DNA of 64,000 nt from Cyprinodon diabolis (lineage: Eukaryota; Chordata; Actinopteri; Cyprinodontiformes; Cyprinodontidae). The position numbers and the translations under genes are program-made. The notes beneath the pieces are model-generated. The model had not been told where the DNA came from and searched no databases. It worked only from the letters and a program-made list of their open reading frames with translations. Of this stretch, positions 36,683 through 50,108 are shown piece by piece (positions within the stretch are counted from its first letter, which is position 1; each line of letters begins with the position of its first letter). The stretch is from assembly GCA_030533445.1 (NCBI GenBank), contig CM060070.1:28174001-28238000 (forward strand). The letters are read 5' to 3'.

Positions 36683-37251
36683 TAGGGCTGTTGGGCAATT
36701 AATTATTCTAATTAATAGAATTTAAATTGTGCTAAATGCGCTAAAGGTACCAGAATAAAAAATTGAATTGTAAGACCACAAAATTGTAGCACATGGCTAA
36801 TCAGTCTTGCTGTGGTGACTTTGCACAACCATTTACCTGATTCGGCTAGCATGGGTTGGTAAAGTGTGCTCACGGTACAACCAGCAGATGTAGCCATATA
36901 GCTTCACCTGACATGTTTTGCGTTTAAATAATATGTCATGTTGGAGCAGCTTCGATGAATAAAGGATTCTTTTTTACAATTATTACAAACCACCTTGCAG
37001 AGGTTGGCAATCCCATCTTCATTATTTTTAAAGTAAAACTTACCATTAATTTCTTCTTGTACCGGTGGTGGCGGTTGGCAAACAGCTTTAGCTGCATTAC
37101 CACCACTTTCTGCACGGGTCATTCAGTGGCCCAAAATTCAAAAGGCTCATGCACTGAACTGACATTCAGAATAATGATAGATTTTTTTTTTTAAACCAAC
37201 TGTAATTTTCAGTGTAATTGCTTAATTTAATGGTTTGAACTGACAGCCCTA
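36683..37251 (-). mobile_element. Internally deleted hAT with BED zinc-finger remnant
   Basis: The ends are inverted: TAGGGCTGTTGGG at the left and the reverse of TAGGGCTGTCAGT at the right. Flanks TTTTTAAT and CTTTTAAT match at 7 of 8, consistent with an old hAT target duplication. The minus-strand frame 37122-36904 carries a BED-type finger (VCNNCKKE, then MTYYLNAKH), the N-terminal DNA-binding part of ZBED1-like hAT transposases. The catalytic RNase H domain and dimerisation end are gone. Confidence 0.75.
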
Positions 37252-37259
37252 CTTTTAAT

Positions 37260-39958
37260 ATTTTAAAGAGCTACTTCCTGGTGTAAAAAACCCCAGCTTG
37301 CTTTGATTGTTATGGTTTTGCATCATAATACAGTTCCAAAAAGGAAGACATTAGCAATATCCTCTCAGGTGCCCAGCGTCCATCAGGAGAGATAAAAATG
37401 CATCAGAAAAGAAGCTTTGATTCACGCTACTCCAATGTGCAGCCGCTTTGAGTAGTGCTATTCTAGTAATTTAATGACATTAGTTATAATTCTTATATTT
37501 TCTTAGTTTTTTTATGCATCTAAAATGTTGTGGTTTTTATAATTGTGTTTCTGTTGTTGCTGCAGGGAAAAATGAAAGGCGCTGTACCTGATTCTGCAGA
37601 TTTTTTAAACCAATAATGAGGAGAACAGTTTGGCTTGAATTGTAAGCCCTGCCCTCAACCTTGTCCCATTGAGAAACATTTTTCCCAATCGGTGTGCAAG
37701 TTGTAACATGCACATCTCGTAATAAAAGTACTGAAAAGATACCTGACTAGGAGGACTAGTCAGTTAAGAGTCCGGATTTAGTCAAAGGTGGTCAAGCAAA
37801 GAGCTCCACTTTGAGTAGGCTGGTCCGAGATTTACATGAGCTGTATTACTTTTTACTTTTAAAATCATGTGCAGGGCCTTGAAATTATAGGAATTAAACA
37901 GAACTTGAGGTAAGGCTTTTGGAGATAGACACCACAGGTTTTATTTAAATTCTACAGATTTTTAATCATTTATAAAATAACACATATCCCAATTCAGGAG
38001 ATTTTTTAATACAAAAGAAAATTGTATAAAAACTTTCTTTTTATTGATTTTATCCGATGGATATTCCAATTAACAAACCATGCACATACCTCCCATTCAC
38101 TTTGCTTTACTCAGCAAATTGTGCTCTAGTTATCATCACCATAACTGTAAAACCCTTAAATCAGTGAATTATAAAATCTAAATGGACATAATGTGTTTAC
38201 TTGGAGAACTGAGCTTGCAAGCAAATAAATATTTATGGTTTCTGATTGCTTGCTGTTTGCTTTTCAACTCTAAATATTGTAATTATTATTATAAATATAG
38301 TAAATGGTTAGAATTTACCAATAATTGTTTTTTTCTGAGAGGGAACAGGGATGGCTACATTGACACCGAAGGCAGACTGAACCACAGACAAGATAGTGCT
38401 CAGTGTGTCCTTTAGAGGAAAGAGCAAACCATCTATCTGTAGAGGGCGCTGCTCCTTTCATCCTACCAACATGTGACTCATGCACATGGTTAGATGACTA
38501 TATCTGAAGGTTTTGATGTGTGAAGGTAGGAAGAGTGATGAGGAATTATGTTTAGTGGTACTGTAAAGAGCTGATAAGGCGAAGCCAGGCTTGGCATCCC
38601 TCTCTGCAGTAGCAAGAGGTTGGTGTTATAACAGTATCAAAATCTGATAAGGTGGGAAATACAACACATCATATCACAGCTAGATGTATTTGTTTTTCCC
38701 TGCATGTGTAGTGAACCCTGGATGACTTATTTTGCAATCCTAGAGATGATTGTTGCAAGGCAATGCATCAGGAATACGGAGAGCAATAACAGTTATTTTA
38801 AACACAGGTAGCAAAACAGAATTTAGGGTTTAGAGCCACGCCACAAGTTAATATTTAATCCGAGAATACTCAGAACTGCTGTTTGATACATGACTAAAAC
38901 TTCTGTGAATGGTATCATTCTATGCAGCTAGAGCTAAAGTTAAAAGAGTATCTATTGTCATTTAAATCTGATATGAAGTGCACAAAACTGCAACAAGTAC
39001 TCCCACTTGGTTTTATTTATTACTCAAACAAAGGGCAGAAATTTAAATCCGCGAGTAAAGGGGCTACACATTTACTTGTTGCACATACGGTATTAAGACA
39101 GGAAGTTGTGGCAGGCTGTGTTATTCCAATGCATTTGAGTAACTGATCTTGGACAATCTACGGGCAGCGTCCACCCATCAATCTTGAAATTGTTTTAGGA
39201 GATAAATCAAATACAGAATATTAGCATAAATGTCTCGAGCCAAATGATAAGTACATGGCGGAGAGAGAAATTATTTGGACTTGTTTTGTACCTAGAGGGC
39301 CAGTGTAATATGCAGTTAGTGAGAAAGTAATATATTTTCAATATTTAGCAAAGTATTTTGTAATTAAATGTGCACAAAATGTATGCACACAAATGCTTTT
39401 TTTTTTTTTTTTATTAAATAAGATTCTTAGCAGCACACCAGAGCATTGCAGAGGATAGCAATGGCAGAGTAACACTATTAGTATGTGATTTAAAAAGTAG
39501 GATTATGGTCAAAGCCCTTTAAAGGGCTACTATTGCAGGGGAAGGGCTGTAGATCCAAAAGCAGCTGTGACAAGTGGTGGACAGACAGGATGTGGTAAGT
39601 TTCTGATATCTGCTTGCTCTACCAGACTTTCTTGTGGTTGTTTGTCTGAGAGGATGAAAGGACAGGTGAGTTATAATTACATGGGTAGAGGAGAATTGCC
39701 AGCATGGACAAATGTAATATGGTGAGTTACCATGATGGTATTGCTTTTTGGGGTTTGAAACAGGAAGTAACTGAAGGATTCAAAAAAAGGTTCATAAAAA
39801 GGCTGCAGATCCTGAAATTGTAACCAGGAGAGCAATTGGATGACCAAGATTAGTGTGAAACTAGTGGAAATTAGTGGACAATCCGGCCGTGATGCTTTTG
39901 GTCTTTTATGTTAGCCTTGATGTTGTGATTAGAGGCATGGTAAGCCAAATCAGCAGTT
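37260..39958. other. Non-coding DNA, nothing recognised
   Basis: Mostly AT-rich. About 39530-39700 is unique and slightly GC-richer. An 18-base T run lies near 39397. No gene was identified. Confidence 0.3.
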
Positions 39959-39966
39959 CATAAAAT

Positions 39967-41356
39967 CAATGGTGGAGCTAGGCTTTTAAAGCAGGGGTGG
40001 CAAAGGGATGGCGAGGTATTATTTTGGGGGGGTCAATATATAAAGGGTTTAGTTAGACTAAAAAATTATTTTCCAAAAAATGTATATTGAATAAATTAAA
40101 GTTGTTTATTTTCCAAAATATATACAATTATGTACTGTACAATGTATTATAAATTAAGTATACAACAAAAAAAGAAAGAAAAAGTACTCAATGTGCTCCT
40201 TGGACTAATCAAATCCAGTAGTAAACAAAAACCTGAGGTAAATTTGGACCTGTCAAAACAAGGCATATTTATATGTGTACCACAAGAAGAATAACAGTAG
40301 AATAATGTACAGCCCTTTAAAACTGACTGTAGTTTACCACTGCCCAGTAATATGACAACACCAAGTTCACGAAAACAACTGGAACAGCAAAATTCGGTTC
40401 TGGTGAGATGAAGCAAAATGTTTTACAAAGTCTTCCATATTTAGAGAATATGCCCTCCTTAACTCAACACTGAGTTAAGGTGACTTAATCTATGATCTGC
40501 CATTGTTGTCCTAAGGTGGGTTTTTTCTAATTTAATGACAAAGAACCTTCTTTCACAGGATTCAGTGCTAACTGAAAACACAACTGAAATTTTGCTAAGG
40601 GAAAAATGTTGATGGAAAACCTCTTTGTAAGGTTCCAAAAACACAACAAACTCAAGTAGAGAAGTTGGTCTCTCTCCGTTTTTCTCCCTTCTTAAAAGAA
40701 GCCTGCTCGTTTGATGAAGCTCAGGCTTACGGTCTTCTAAATCTGACTTGAATGTTTTCCCCAAAGCAAGCAGAGGCTGGTCTTTTATTAACGATGGGCC
40801 GCAATTCATACACAAGGCTTCCAATGTACCAATATGCTGTATTACACATACTGTACCAATATGAATAATTGTACCTCATTTCTGTGATTGTTGCTGAACA
40901 TTTTGCTAATGACATGTTCTTTTAAGCGTCTTCATACCAGTTTGACGGTATTTGTTCGTTCATGAGACTGGTAATTGAGCAGTAATAATCATAGGTAGTA
41001 CTAAGCACAAGCACTGCGGTGCAACATCTCCCTTACTTCTCATTAGAACAGGACTTTGTTTAATTTAGTACCAATAAACGTACATACCAGCAAAGGAAAT
41101 GCTTTTCATTGATCCTGTGTGTCGCTGCAGTGTTGTGTTTTAGAGCTGTTTGAAGCACGAAGGAACTGCATGACAGCCTAACCAATTAAAATCCAGCAGA
41201 AGCATGCTGCATGAAGATGCATTCAAGTCTGCTGGGAAATGTGATTGTTTCTTTGCAAATGTTCATAAAATTCAAACAGTGTCAATGTTTTCAGCAGGGT
41301 GGCAACAGGGGTGGCAAGGGTTTCTCACCCCAGCTTTCCCTCTGGCTCCGCCACTG
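39967..41356 (-). mobile_element. Decayed hAT transposon
   Basis: The left end CAATGGTGGAGCTAGGC and the right end, inverted CAGTGGCGGAGCCAGAG, are diverged terminal repeats of a widespread fish hAT. GGGGTGGCAA motifs follow both ends. The interior encodes a dimerisation-domain remnant. I see no clean 8-bp target duplication, in line with an old insertion. Confidence 0.7.
40459..40824 (-). pseudogene. hAT transposase C-terminal dimerisation fragment
   Basis: The 121-codon frame ends in VSTESCERRFFVIKLEKTHL, RTTMADHRLSHLNSVLS. This is the hAT C-terminal dimerisation signature, which in intact relatives reads like S-V-S-T-A-x-C-E-R-x-F-S-x-L-K-x-I-K-T-x-L-R-x-T-M. The N-terminal finger and catalytic core are missing, so it is non-functional. 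Confidence 0.75.
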
Positions 41357-41744
41357 AACTATAAAAGCTGCATAGAGGAAGTGAAGACTACACAAAAAAA
41401 AATAAATGCTAATTTATCTGCATCTTAATGCTGGGTCATATTTCAAGATTCAAGTGGTATTAAAAATTAAGAGACCTCAGACAAGGTTAGAGCAGTTTTG
41501 GTTGTACAAGGGGCTTTCTCACGCCACACGACAAGCACAGAACACCACACATGGCCTGATTTCACCCAGAATATTCAGCTGTCGGATTGGAAATCCCACC
41601 AAACCTCTAGGGATCAAATATGAGTTTGGAGTCAATGAACATGGCGGGCAAAGCAGACACAATGGCAATAGTGTGTGGACTAATTTAATTAGAGAAAAAC
41701 AGAATAAAACAAAAGACAGTAGTTGGTGAGAGTGCAAGGAGGAC
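41357..41744. other. Non-coding DNA, nothing recognised
   Basis: Short AT-rich stretch between a hAT and a LINE fragment. Confidence 0.3.
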
Positions 41745-42270
41745 TCTAATATGCTACTCTATGATTTGGACTGAGTTGTATTTTAAAACCGGAAAATGTG
41801 GAGGAGTTCAATAACTCTGTGTTCAAGTTGACAACAGACTAGACTGCAGACTCAAATGTGAAGTTGTCAACAAGAAGGGATAAAGCAGTTTGTACATCTT
41901 AAGGAGGCTTAGAACCTTTAGTGTCTGCAGACAATGCTTGGCTTCCACAAGTCTAGTGGAGAGTGTGACCTCTTCTGGCATCATCTGCTGGGGTTACAGC
42001 ATCAGAGTAAATGACTCAGAAAAGCTCATCAAGCTGGAAAAGAAGCCCTTCTCTGCTCTATTAATTCCTCTACAAAATCACAAACAACCCCTTCAGAAGA
42101 CTGTTAAACAACAACAGAGTGTCTTCAGCCAAAGGCATGTCTGGATCCGATAAACGCTATACAACTGATTGAAAAAAATGAAATAAAATTAAATAAATCG
42201 CATTGCATTGTACCAAAATTTATTTTCCCTTTGAGATCAATAAAGTACTTTTAAATTGAACTGAAATGTC
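41745..42270 (+). pseudogene. Rex1/Babar-like LINE, 3' end
   Basis: Plus-strand frames give LYILRRLRTFSVCRQCL, SLVESVTSSGIICWGYSIRV and NDSEKLIKLEKK, the C-terminal part of a Rex1-like polymerase. A 3' tail TTTCCCTTTGAGATCAATAA follows, typical of this family. Stops and frameshifts are present and the copy is strongly 5'-truncated. Confidence 0.7.
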
Positions 42271-44295
42271 TCCTCATATGCTGATCTTTACACCAACTAA
42301 CCAGAAAATAACCAAACTAAGCTTAGAGTTGTTTTTGATAAACAGTTAGTTATAAAAGATATTTTCTGACACCTTTTTAAAAACCCGAGCAAGCATAAAA
42401 AATTAAAATCTCCCAGTGGTAAAAAGGGCATTGATATTACACATACTTTGGTAACCCTATAGGACTTTTTATATACGAGTCTCTCTAATCATTAAAATAA
42501 ACTGATGACATAAAATAGCATGGGATTTGAATATAACTTGTGCTTGTCCAGATGATTAAATCATGAAATTCTCAAGGTAATTGCTGCAAACCAAGATTTC
42601 TACAATATGCATGATAAGTTAGATGATTTCTAGTGAGATCATTAGTTACCATTTTAATGTCACAAAAGTTGTGACGTCAGCACTGATACCCAGAACAAAT
42701 AAACGGGTAATAGTTTGTCAGGATTAAGATTTAGAATTTTCTTTGAGAAGATTGAAAGATTTAACAATCAAACACAGATCCAGAATCAAATGCTTTCAAA
42801 TTCCAATTTAATATGTTTGACATGTCAGTCAAGCTCTTGAAATAAGCAACATTTTTTATTTATCTATCAGATTTCATTTAAGTCATAAATTAGGGATAAA
42901 GTGGGGAACTACAGTTAGACATCAAGCTAGTTAAAATGGATTTTCATCAAGCCAATATTAATGTTGCTCTGTAGATAGCTATAAACTGTATCTGCAAACA
43001 TTAGAAGGAATACACAGCTGCACTGACACTATGGAAAATACAGAACGATTTGTAATTTTCTGACTTTTAGACATTTTAGAATGGTACTTGGAAATGAATC
43101 TATATAATCTATATGTCTGGCAAAACAAATTCAACCCTTGAAAATCCTGTCAGATACTGTATATATGAATATCAAAATAATATAATAGTAGATGAAAGCA
43201 ACAGAAGATCTCCACTTAAAGAGAGCAATAAAATACTAAATAATTATGTTTGTAAATGTAGAGACCTGTTTTCCGTATTTAAAAAAAATATATTTTTTCA
43301 TTTTGAATCGTTACGAAGAAGAGTTTGGCAAGCTGAGTGTCAAACAGCTTTTCCATCCTCAGAGAATTTATGTAATTCCTCTCACACAGAGGCAAGCCCT
43401 TGTACAGTTGGAGAACAAGAACAACAATCTATGGTGGAAGTAGGTTAACATGGGGGAAGAACACAGTTTTACTGCTCTGACCAAAATAAAGCATGAGGAC
43501 TTTGTGGTCCATGGTGCAGTTGGAAAGACAAATATTATTTTTTTTACGAGCAAGGGAAGTCTGGGGAACAACTGTATAAAACTCCTTAATGATTGAATGG
43601 TTAAAGGATTAAGCTCAGCAACCTGGACTCTGAGTCTTGTGTGGGATATGGATGCACGACAAAAAAAAGTCCTACTTGACCATTTTGGTACAGTAAAATG
43701 GACTTATAGAAGCATGCATGCATTTAGATTTTCTAAGATCAACATGCAAATGGAGTCCAATAAATACTCCTGTTTTCTTGGCAGAGATGTTGCCACAGTA
43801 AACTTTGTTTGAGAGGATCCTAAAGTTTAATGATTAGCTCTGAACAAAACACCTTCAGTTCCTTTACAGACAACACTCTCAAATTTGGTTCGTAGTTACA
43901 ATGGTTTGTTTCTTCATTTTTTCACTCTGTAACTGTCTAACATTTGATATTTAACTTTTTAATGGGTGGTGTGTATCAAAGTGTAAGTACCCCTTTTCAA
44001 ATTAAGGCAAGAGTACATTAAGGCACACTGTGTTTCTTTTTCTTAAGGCAAATAAGATTTCATAAAGCCAGAATTTTTCTTTAGAATGAAAATATGTCAT
44101 TTTAAAAGCTTTATATGCACAAGTGGGATTTATTTTAGCCACTGAGTGTCACCATCAGTTTAGATAAATCTTCGGTTAAACAAACTTGCACGCAATGCTT
44201 TTTCATGTTACGGTTAAAGAACTGTGACGGTGAAGAACAATCATATGCAGTTTTCAAAATATTTGAAAAAGAGTTCAATCTAAACTCTTACTTTA
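42271..44295. other. Non-coding DNA, nothing recognised
   Basis: AT-rich throughout. A 111-codon frame at 43113-43448 has no domain and is probably chance. Confidence 0.3.
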
Positions 44296-44650
44296 ACTTA
44301 ATTCTTCTGTCCAGGAATTGGCTTCCATGCCGCTGCTAAATAACATGCTTCATCATGGTTAACCGTGGGGATGGCAGATGGATTTCTGCAGCACCATCAG
44401 AATTATCATGAGCCTTCCGGCTCCTTCCTTGATAAATGCGTTCCTTGCCTCTGCTTGTGATTTTTTTTTTTACCTTCAAAACTGCTTTAAACTTCTCAAC
44501 ACATGTGTCCACCACCAGTTTGTTACATTGCTTATTCTTCTTGACACTGCATGTTCAACATTGTTCTTTAACAAAACATTTATGGACATCACAAACTAGA
44601 TCATTTGCATTTCGAGGAAATTATACCTAGACAGCCTTCATTTATCACTT
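44296..44650 (-). pseudogene. Tc1-like transposon relic
   Basis: In plus-strand order, GTTAACCGTGGGGATGGCAG is the reverse of the GGG-box region. CCTTGATAAATGCGTTCCTT and CTGCTTTAAACTTCTCAACA match the N-terminal part of the same fish Tc1 family. The order shows an internal deletion. No terminal repeats are left. Confidence 0.5.
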
Positions 44651-47600
44651 TGTGACTTATGGAAAGAAAAAGGTTGCACAGGATTATATTTGAGAATTGT
44701 AATACAAGTGCAATAAGTACTTTTTTTTTGTCTAAACAGGTATAACAATCATGCTTAATTTCCCTTTTGCTTTATCACTAAGTACATCTTTTTGCTGTTC
44801 CAACTTCATAAGTCATAAAAGATAGACCATTGTATTTGATCACAATATAAAGAAAAGGGGTTAAGAATACTTTAGCAAGGTAATTTATGCTGATAATTGG
44901 ATTAAATGCATGGTTTTAGATCTTCCTCTCATTTAAACACAAATGCACACACACAAGAGTGGATTTCTGCTACTATTCGAAGCCCAGACATTAGATACTA
45001 ACAGATGGTCATGGCAGTGACAAATTTTAACATAACATTAACATAAATGTAAGTATCAATGCTGTTTCCAGCTAAATTTAACTGCCCCATTCCAGGTAGA
45101 ATACAACTAAATTAATTAAAGAAATAGACAAACAGAGACATATGTCTCTGGCATTTCTATAAAAGACTGAACTGTCTGCCGCTGTTACTCTGTTGCATGT
45201 GCACCTCACTTCAGAGTGTGTATTTTGTGTCATTCAAACACATGCATGTTTGTAAATGTCCCCCTCTCCTTTCCCAGCTGCAGCTCTCATGCCACGGCCT
45301 CCTCCTGGTAGCCATTATGGGTGTGTGTGTATGTGTGTGTGTGTGTCTGGGTGGTCCAGTCCCGTCTCCTTTCTTCTAATACTTTTCTACTTTTTTGCCC
45401 TGGCGGTGCCCAAGGGCAGAAAAGTTTGGGGGAGGAGGCGAGATAAAGTAGCGGGTGTTACAAGGGGGTCTGAGGGGTTCTGTTGAGAAGAGCAGACGAC
45501 AGGCTAATAAAGCTTCACAGGATCTAGGCCCATCGCTCTCAGCATTTCCTCTTCGCTGCCCTCTATGCTCCCATCCTGCCCCCTTGGTCTGCCCCCCAAC
45601 TCTGCTGTGAACACATGTGGTTCAAATATAATGGGACCCAGCTGGACTTCCACCTTCTGACAGAACCCAGCTCATGCTGTCCAGTCCCAGCCCACATCTA
45701 TCCCTTTTAACTGTAGGTCAGACATGACGGTCCCTTTTGGTACAATATTTTTCACACTGAGTCTCAATATGTCTTTTTTTTCCCTATTTTATTTTTTTAC
45801 ATTTCATTTTGAGAATTGGATATAAAGATGGATGGATGGATGGATGGATGGATGGATGGATGGATGGATGGATGGATATAAAGATGCAGCTGACCCTCAC
45901 TGATAAACCCTTCCATGTCCCACCTCCATTGGTCATTCAAACATCAGACTTCCTATGACCCTCTTAATCAGCACCCCTATGCACTTTGGTTTTTGTTCCC
46001 CAGGCCTCCCATGATCCGTCCCCCACCAGTTCAATAAATACAGTAATCAGGGTGGAGGATACAAAATGCCCTCAAGTTTTTTATGGTACCATGAGAGTGC
46101 AAACAAACAATTTGAAGAATTTAAGACAACTTACAAAATATTTTCAATCTGTTTTGGTGGACAAATGCTTCAATTTCCCGTTGCTGCAATGCGAGTATGC
46201 ACATATAAGGGACTGAGATGAAGGCAAACGAATGCGCATTAATTTGCACACTCATAACATTTCAAGTTTTTGTTTCTTCACATGTGACTAGACTTCCATG
46301 ACAAAAGATTAATGACAGAAGCTTGTTCCATGCTTGTTCTAATCTTTGAGGCCGCTGCTAACACACCAACAGGGGCTTGGATGTACCATTATAGATTTAA
46401 TTGACAGTGTAGTGCAGCTTCATTTTTATTAATTTATTTTGTTTATTTTATGGTAAATAAGAATATTTTAATGTGCTTTTTTAAAACGATTAATCAATCT
46501 GTGGTTCTCAGTACAGTCTTTTTAATGGCTGATTGATGGGGGAGTAGCATCTGGGCCACAAATACCCACGGTTTGTATAAGATTATCAAAGAATTTGTCC
46601 CTCTTCTCTCCTCCTATCTAATCTAAACTTTAAGTGGTAACAGAAAACATTGAATTAAGGTGAAAATGTACACTGCATATTACAAAACATGTTAGGCATT
46701 TATAGGGCATATTAATACAGTTGGTAAGAACAGAATTTAGGTTGTGAATGTTGGTGAGTATTTCCAATTGATTTTAGGCTAGCAAAAAGAGTTTGAAGGC
46801 CCTGACTGCCCACCAGTAGGTCTACATAATATTGCATTAATTTATTCCACACAATCCATTCTCTTAATTTTGAAGCGTTTCTCTTGGGTGTGCTGTTTCG
46901 ATTTATGTGGTTATTTTTGTCCAATCAGATTTCAGCCTTTGTTTGTTGCTACGTCAATCAAATCTGCCAAGAATCTTCAGAATAAGCAGTGCTGGCTGTC
47001 GCTGATGTTAGTTTCAGTAGCTTTTATTTGTTCCAGTACGGGTAATTTTTGTGCTGTACACCTTTTGCAAACACGTTCACATTTGACAAATCACAAATAA
47101 AAAATAAAAGAAGAAACACAAGAAACACATAAAATATTTTAAAAAGATAAAAGTAAGATGGATTAAAGAGAGAGAGAGAGAGAAAAAAAACCTTATCAAT
47201 TACCTTACCTTATCAATATTATTGAGGAATGTTTTGTTCAACCAATCAGATTTCAGATTTGCCCCCCAGGACCAGCTAGTGGGCCCACCCCTACGTAGGA
47301 ATTTCTGTCTTCTGATTGGTCAGTTAGAGCAAAATGTTTACAGCCAAGTTAGGCTGGCAACAATCTACATTTTAGATTAGCTTTTTCTGGCCTCAATTAA
47401 CATGTTTTGAATTAACTTTCTGACCCACAGTCAGAATAAACTCTGTTCAAATTTGGAAAAGGGTTTATTTCCAAGAAAACATGAGCAGGAGAAAATTCTT
47501 AATTGTTCAGGATTTTGGAGGAGGTTCTTTGAATGGTGGAGTCTGGATTAAAAGTGGAGTTAATAGTGGCCAGAAACATTTGATCGGGGATTAATAAGAG

Positions 47601-48578
47601 AGCTTACTTCTGAATAATTCTGAGCGAGGCGAGGGAAGAGGGCCAAGGTCCCATGTGGGGAAAGGTTCATGATATTTATCTGATAGTGTAAGGTGGTGTG
47701 TTAATAAGAACCAGAAGTCTGATGGAGCCGGGCAGGAAATGATGAACTGCAGAGCGAGCAGGCAGGTAACTTACAGGATCCACAGGAGGTGAATCAGTGG
47801 AACGGGTTCTTCTTGAAATCCACGACAGAAAAACCTAGAGACTGCAAATACAGGGACTGAGCTACTTCTGGCAAATTCACAGGAGATAGCACTCAAATAG
47901 AAAAGTTATAACAAGAGATGGCCAGAGAGACTGCCGGTCAACATTTATCATTTAGCGCTGTTGAAGGCTCTGCTGCTCTTTTAATCCCAGCATTCTGATG
48001 AGGCTAATGAGCTCCACCTGTGTAGGCTGCCCAGGTACTCCACCAAGGTCCTCTGCTGAAAAGATGCATCACTTGCACTCACAAATATACACACACATCA
48101 ATGGCCTTTTTCTAGCCACAACGGATTATAACGGATAAGTTTAGATACAAAGAATTCCTGCACAAAGACAGAAGAATGGATTTCGCTTATAGATAATCAG
48201 CATCTCTGGTGAGTGTGATATAATTTATTTTCGTTCTTTGTACATTATTTTATCAGGTAATTAGATAAATATTGAATATGAATGGCTGCTGATAGTGTAA
48301 ATATGGAAGAGCTGTGGTTATTGAGTAGTGGATTGTGGTTCTGTTAATTGGGGTTCTTGCTTAATTGATCTCTGCATTCACCCTCATGCTAAATCTTCCC
48401 CCCGGTTATACCTGTACTTGTTGCATTTCATATTTGAATTTCATGTTTGAATACTATTGGTGGTTTATTTTGTTAAAATGTGAAAGTGGTGATATTAACC
48501 CCTTGACACCCATTGTTGCAAATATGCAACAAGCCCCACCAAGATAGTATGTGCATTAGTATGTGCAGCATATATATA
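44651..48578. other. Non-coding DNA, mixed
   Basis: About 45190-45720 is a GC-richer unique block around a TG run. 46860-47350 has CAATCAGATTTCAG twice (46922 and 47239), perhaps an old repeat. 47400-48110 includes GGCTAATGAGCTCCACCTGT, a string known from fish retroelement-like repeats, but the class is unclear. No host gene was seen. Confidence 0.3.
45828..45877. repeat. GATG microsatellite
   Basis: About 12 GATG units, bordered on both sides by GATATAAAGATG-like sequence. Confidence 0.9.
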
Positions 48579-49826
48579 CACTATATTGCCAAAAGTATTT
48601 GCTCACCCATCCAAATTATTGGAATCAGGTGTTCCAATCACTTCCATGGCCACAGGTGTATAAATTCAAGCACCTAGGCATGCAGACTGTTTTTACAAAC
48701 ATTTGTGAAAGAATGGGTCGCTCTCAGGAGCTCAGTGAATTCCAGCGTGGAACTGTGATAGGATGCCACCTGTGCAACAAATCCAGTCGTGAAATTTCCT
48801 CGCTCCTAAATATTCCACAGTCAACTGTCAGCTGTATTATAAGAAAATGGAAGTGTTTGGGAACGACAGCAACTCAGCCACGAAGTGGTAGGCCACGTAA
48901 ACTGACGGAGCGGGGTCAGCGGATGCTGAAGCGCATAGTGCGAAGAGGTCGCCAACTTTCTGCAGAGTCAATCACTACAGACCTCCAAACTTCATGTGGC
49001 CTTCAGATTAGCTCAAGAACAGTGCGCAGAGAGCTTCATGGAATGGGTTTCCATGGTCGAGCAGCTGCATCCAAGCCATACATAACCAAGTGCAATGCAA
49101 AGCGTCGGATGCGGTGGTGTAAAGCACGCCGCCACTGGACTCTAGAGCAGTGGAGACGCGTTCTCTGGAGTGACGAATCGCGCTTCTCCATCTGGCAATC
49201 TGATGGACGGGTCTGGGTTTGGCGGTTGCCAGGAGAACGGTACTTGTCTGACTGCATTGTGCCAAGTGTAAAGTTTGGTGGAGGGGGGATTATGGTGTGG
49301 GGTTGTTTTTCAGGAGCTGGGCTTGGCCCCTTAGTTCCAGTGAAAGGAACTCTGAATGCTTCAGCATACCAAGACATTTTGGACAATTCCATGCTCCCAA
49401 CTTTGTGGGAACAGTTTGGAGCTGGCCCCTTCCTCTTCCAACATGACTGTGCACCAGTGCACAAAGCAAGGTCCATAAAGACATGGATGACAGAGTCTGG
49501 TGTGGATGAACTTGACTGGCCTGCACAGAGTCCTGACCTCAACCCGATAGAACACCTTTGGGATGAATTAGAGCGGAGACTGAGAGCCAGGCCTTCTCGT
49601 CCAACATCAGTGTGCGACCTCACAAATGCGCTTCTGGAAGAATGGTCAAAAATTCCCATAAACACACTCCTAAACCTTGTGGACAGCCTTCCCAGAAGAG
49701 TTGAAGCTGTTCTAGCTGCAAAGGGTGGACCGACGTCATATTGAACCCTATGGATTAGGAACGGGATGTCACTTAAGCTCATATGTGAGTCAAGGCAGGT
49801 GAGCAAATACTTTTGGCAATATAGTG
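48579..49826 (+). mobile_element. Full-length Tc1/mariner transposon, copy 1
   Basis: The 1248-bp element has perfect 29-bp inverted repeats starting CACTATATTGCCAAAAGTAT and is flanked by TA on both sides (48577-48578 and 49827-49828), the Tc1 target. It carries an open transposase. The family is widespread in fish, and related Tc1 elements are reported to have crossed between fish and lampreys. Copy 2 lies 1.3 kb downstream in the same orientation. Confidence 0.97.
48713..49744 (+). CDS. Tc1 transposase (DD34E), apparently intact, copy 1
   Basis: A 343-residue transposase that would bind the inverted repeats and move the element by cut and paste in the nucleus. I chose the ATG at 48713 ([10 protein letters not shown]) because it gives the usual Tc1 length; the frame is open another 50 codons upstream into the terminal repeat. 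The N-terminal paired-like helix-turn-helix region spans about 1-110 ([17 protein letters not shown] at 24-40), with AT-hook-like GRPR at 59-62. The catalytic triad is D154 (WSDESRF), D245 (FQHDCAP) and E280 ([10 protein letters not shown]), with 34 residues between the last two. The glycine-rich box is [12 protein letters not shown] (186-197). No stop or frameshift. Activity is plausible but unproven. Confidence 0.95.
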   Translation: MGRSQELSEFQRGTVIGCHLCNKSSREISSLLNIPQSTVSCIIRKWKCLGTTATQPRSGRPRKLTERGQRMLKRIVRRGRQLSAESITTDLQTSCGLQISSRTVRRELHGMGFHGRAAASKPYITKCNAKRRMRWCKARRHWTLEQWRRVLWSDESRFSIWQSDGRVWVWRLPGERYLSDCIVPSVKFGGGGIMVWGCFSGAGLGPLVPVKGTLNASAYQDILDNSMLPTLWEQFGAGPFLFQHDCAPVHKARSIKTWMTESGVDELDWPAQSPDLNPIEHLWDELERRLRARPSRPTSVCDLTNALLEEWSKIPINTLLNLVDSLPRRVEAVLAAKGGPTSY

Positions 49827-50108
49827 TATATTCACTTGTCACATATTGGCATAGAAGTCAAAGAAGGTGCAAACAAGGAGGAAAAAGGTGCATTAAGATT
49901 AAACAATAAACAATATATATACAGTATATCCAGGTATATACAGTAAATCAAGATGAATAAGGATTAAGGTGCAAGTGTACATGTATCGCACACAATGAAA
50001 AACAAAATAAAAATAAGAAATAAAGAAATAAGAAATACAAAATAAAAATATGTACAATCCGGATGGCTTATATACAGTGTATATAAAGTCTATATATATA
50101 TATACATA
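49827..50108. other. Short AT-rich spacer between Tc1 elements
   Basis: AT-rich DNA with scattered TATATACAGTATAT-like strings and AAATAAGAAATA runs. It resembles the tail of an old LINE but cannot be assigned. Confidence 0.3.

Noticed and set aside
45828..45877. Regular GATG repeats considered as a CRISPR-like array
   Set aside because: Four-base tandem units without spacers are a microsatellite.
49036..49842. 268-codon minus-strand frame across Tc1 copy 1
   Set aside because: Antisense shadow of the transposase; the same frame appears opposite copy 2.
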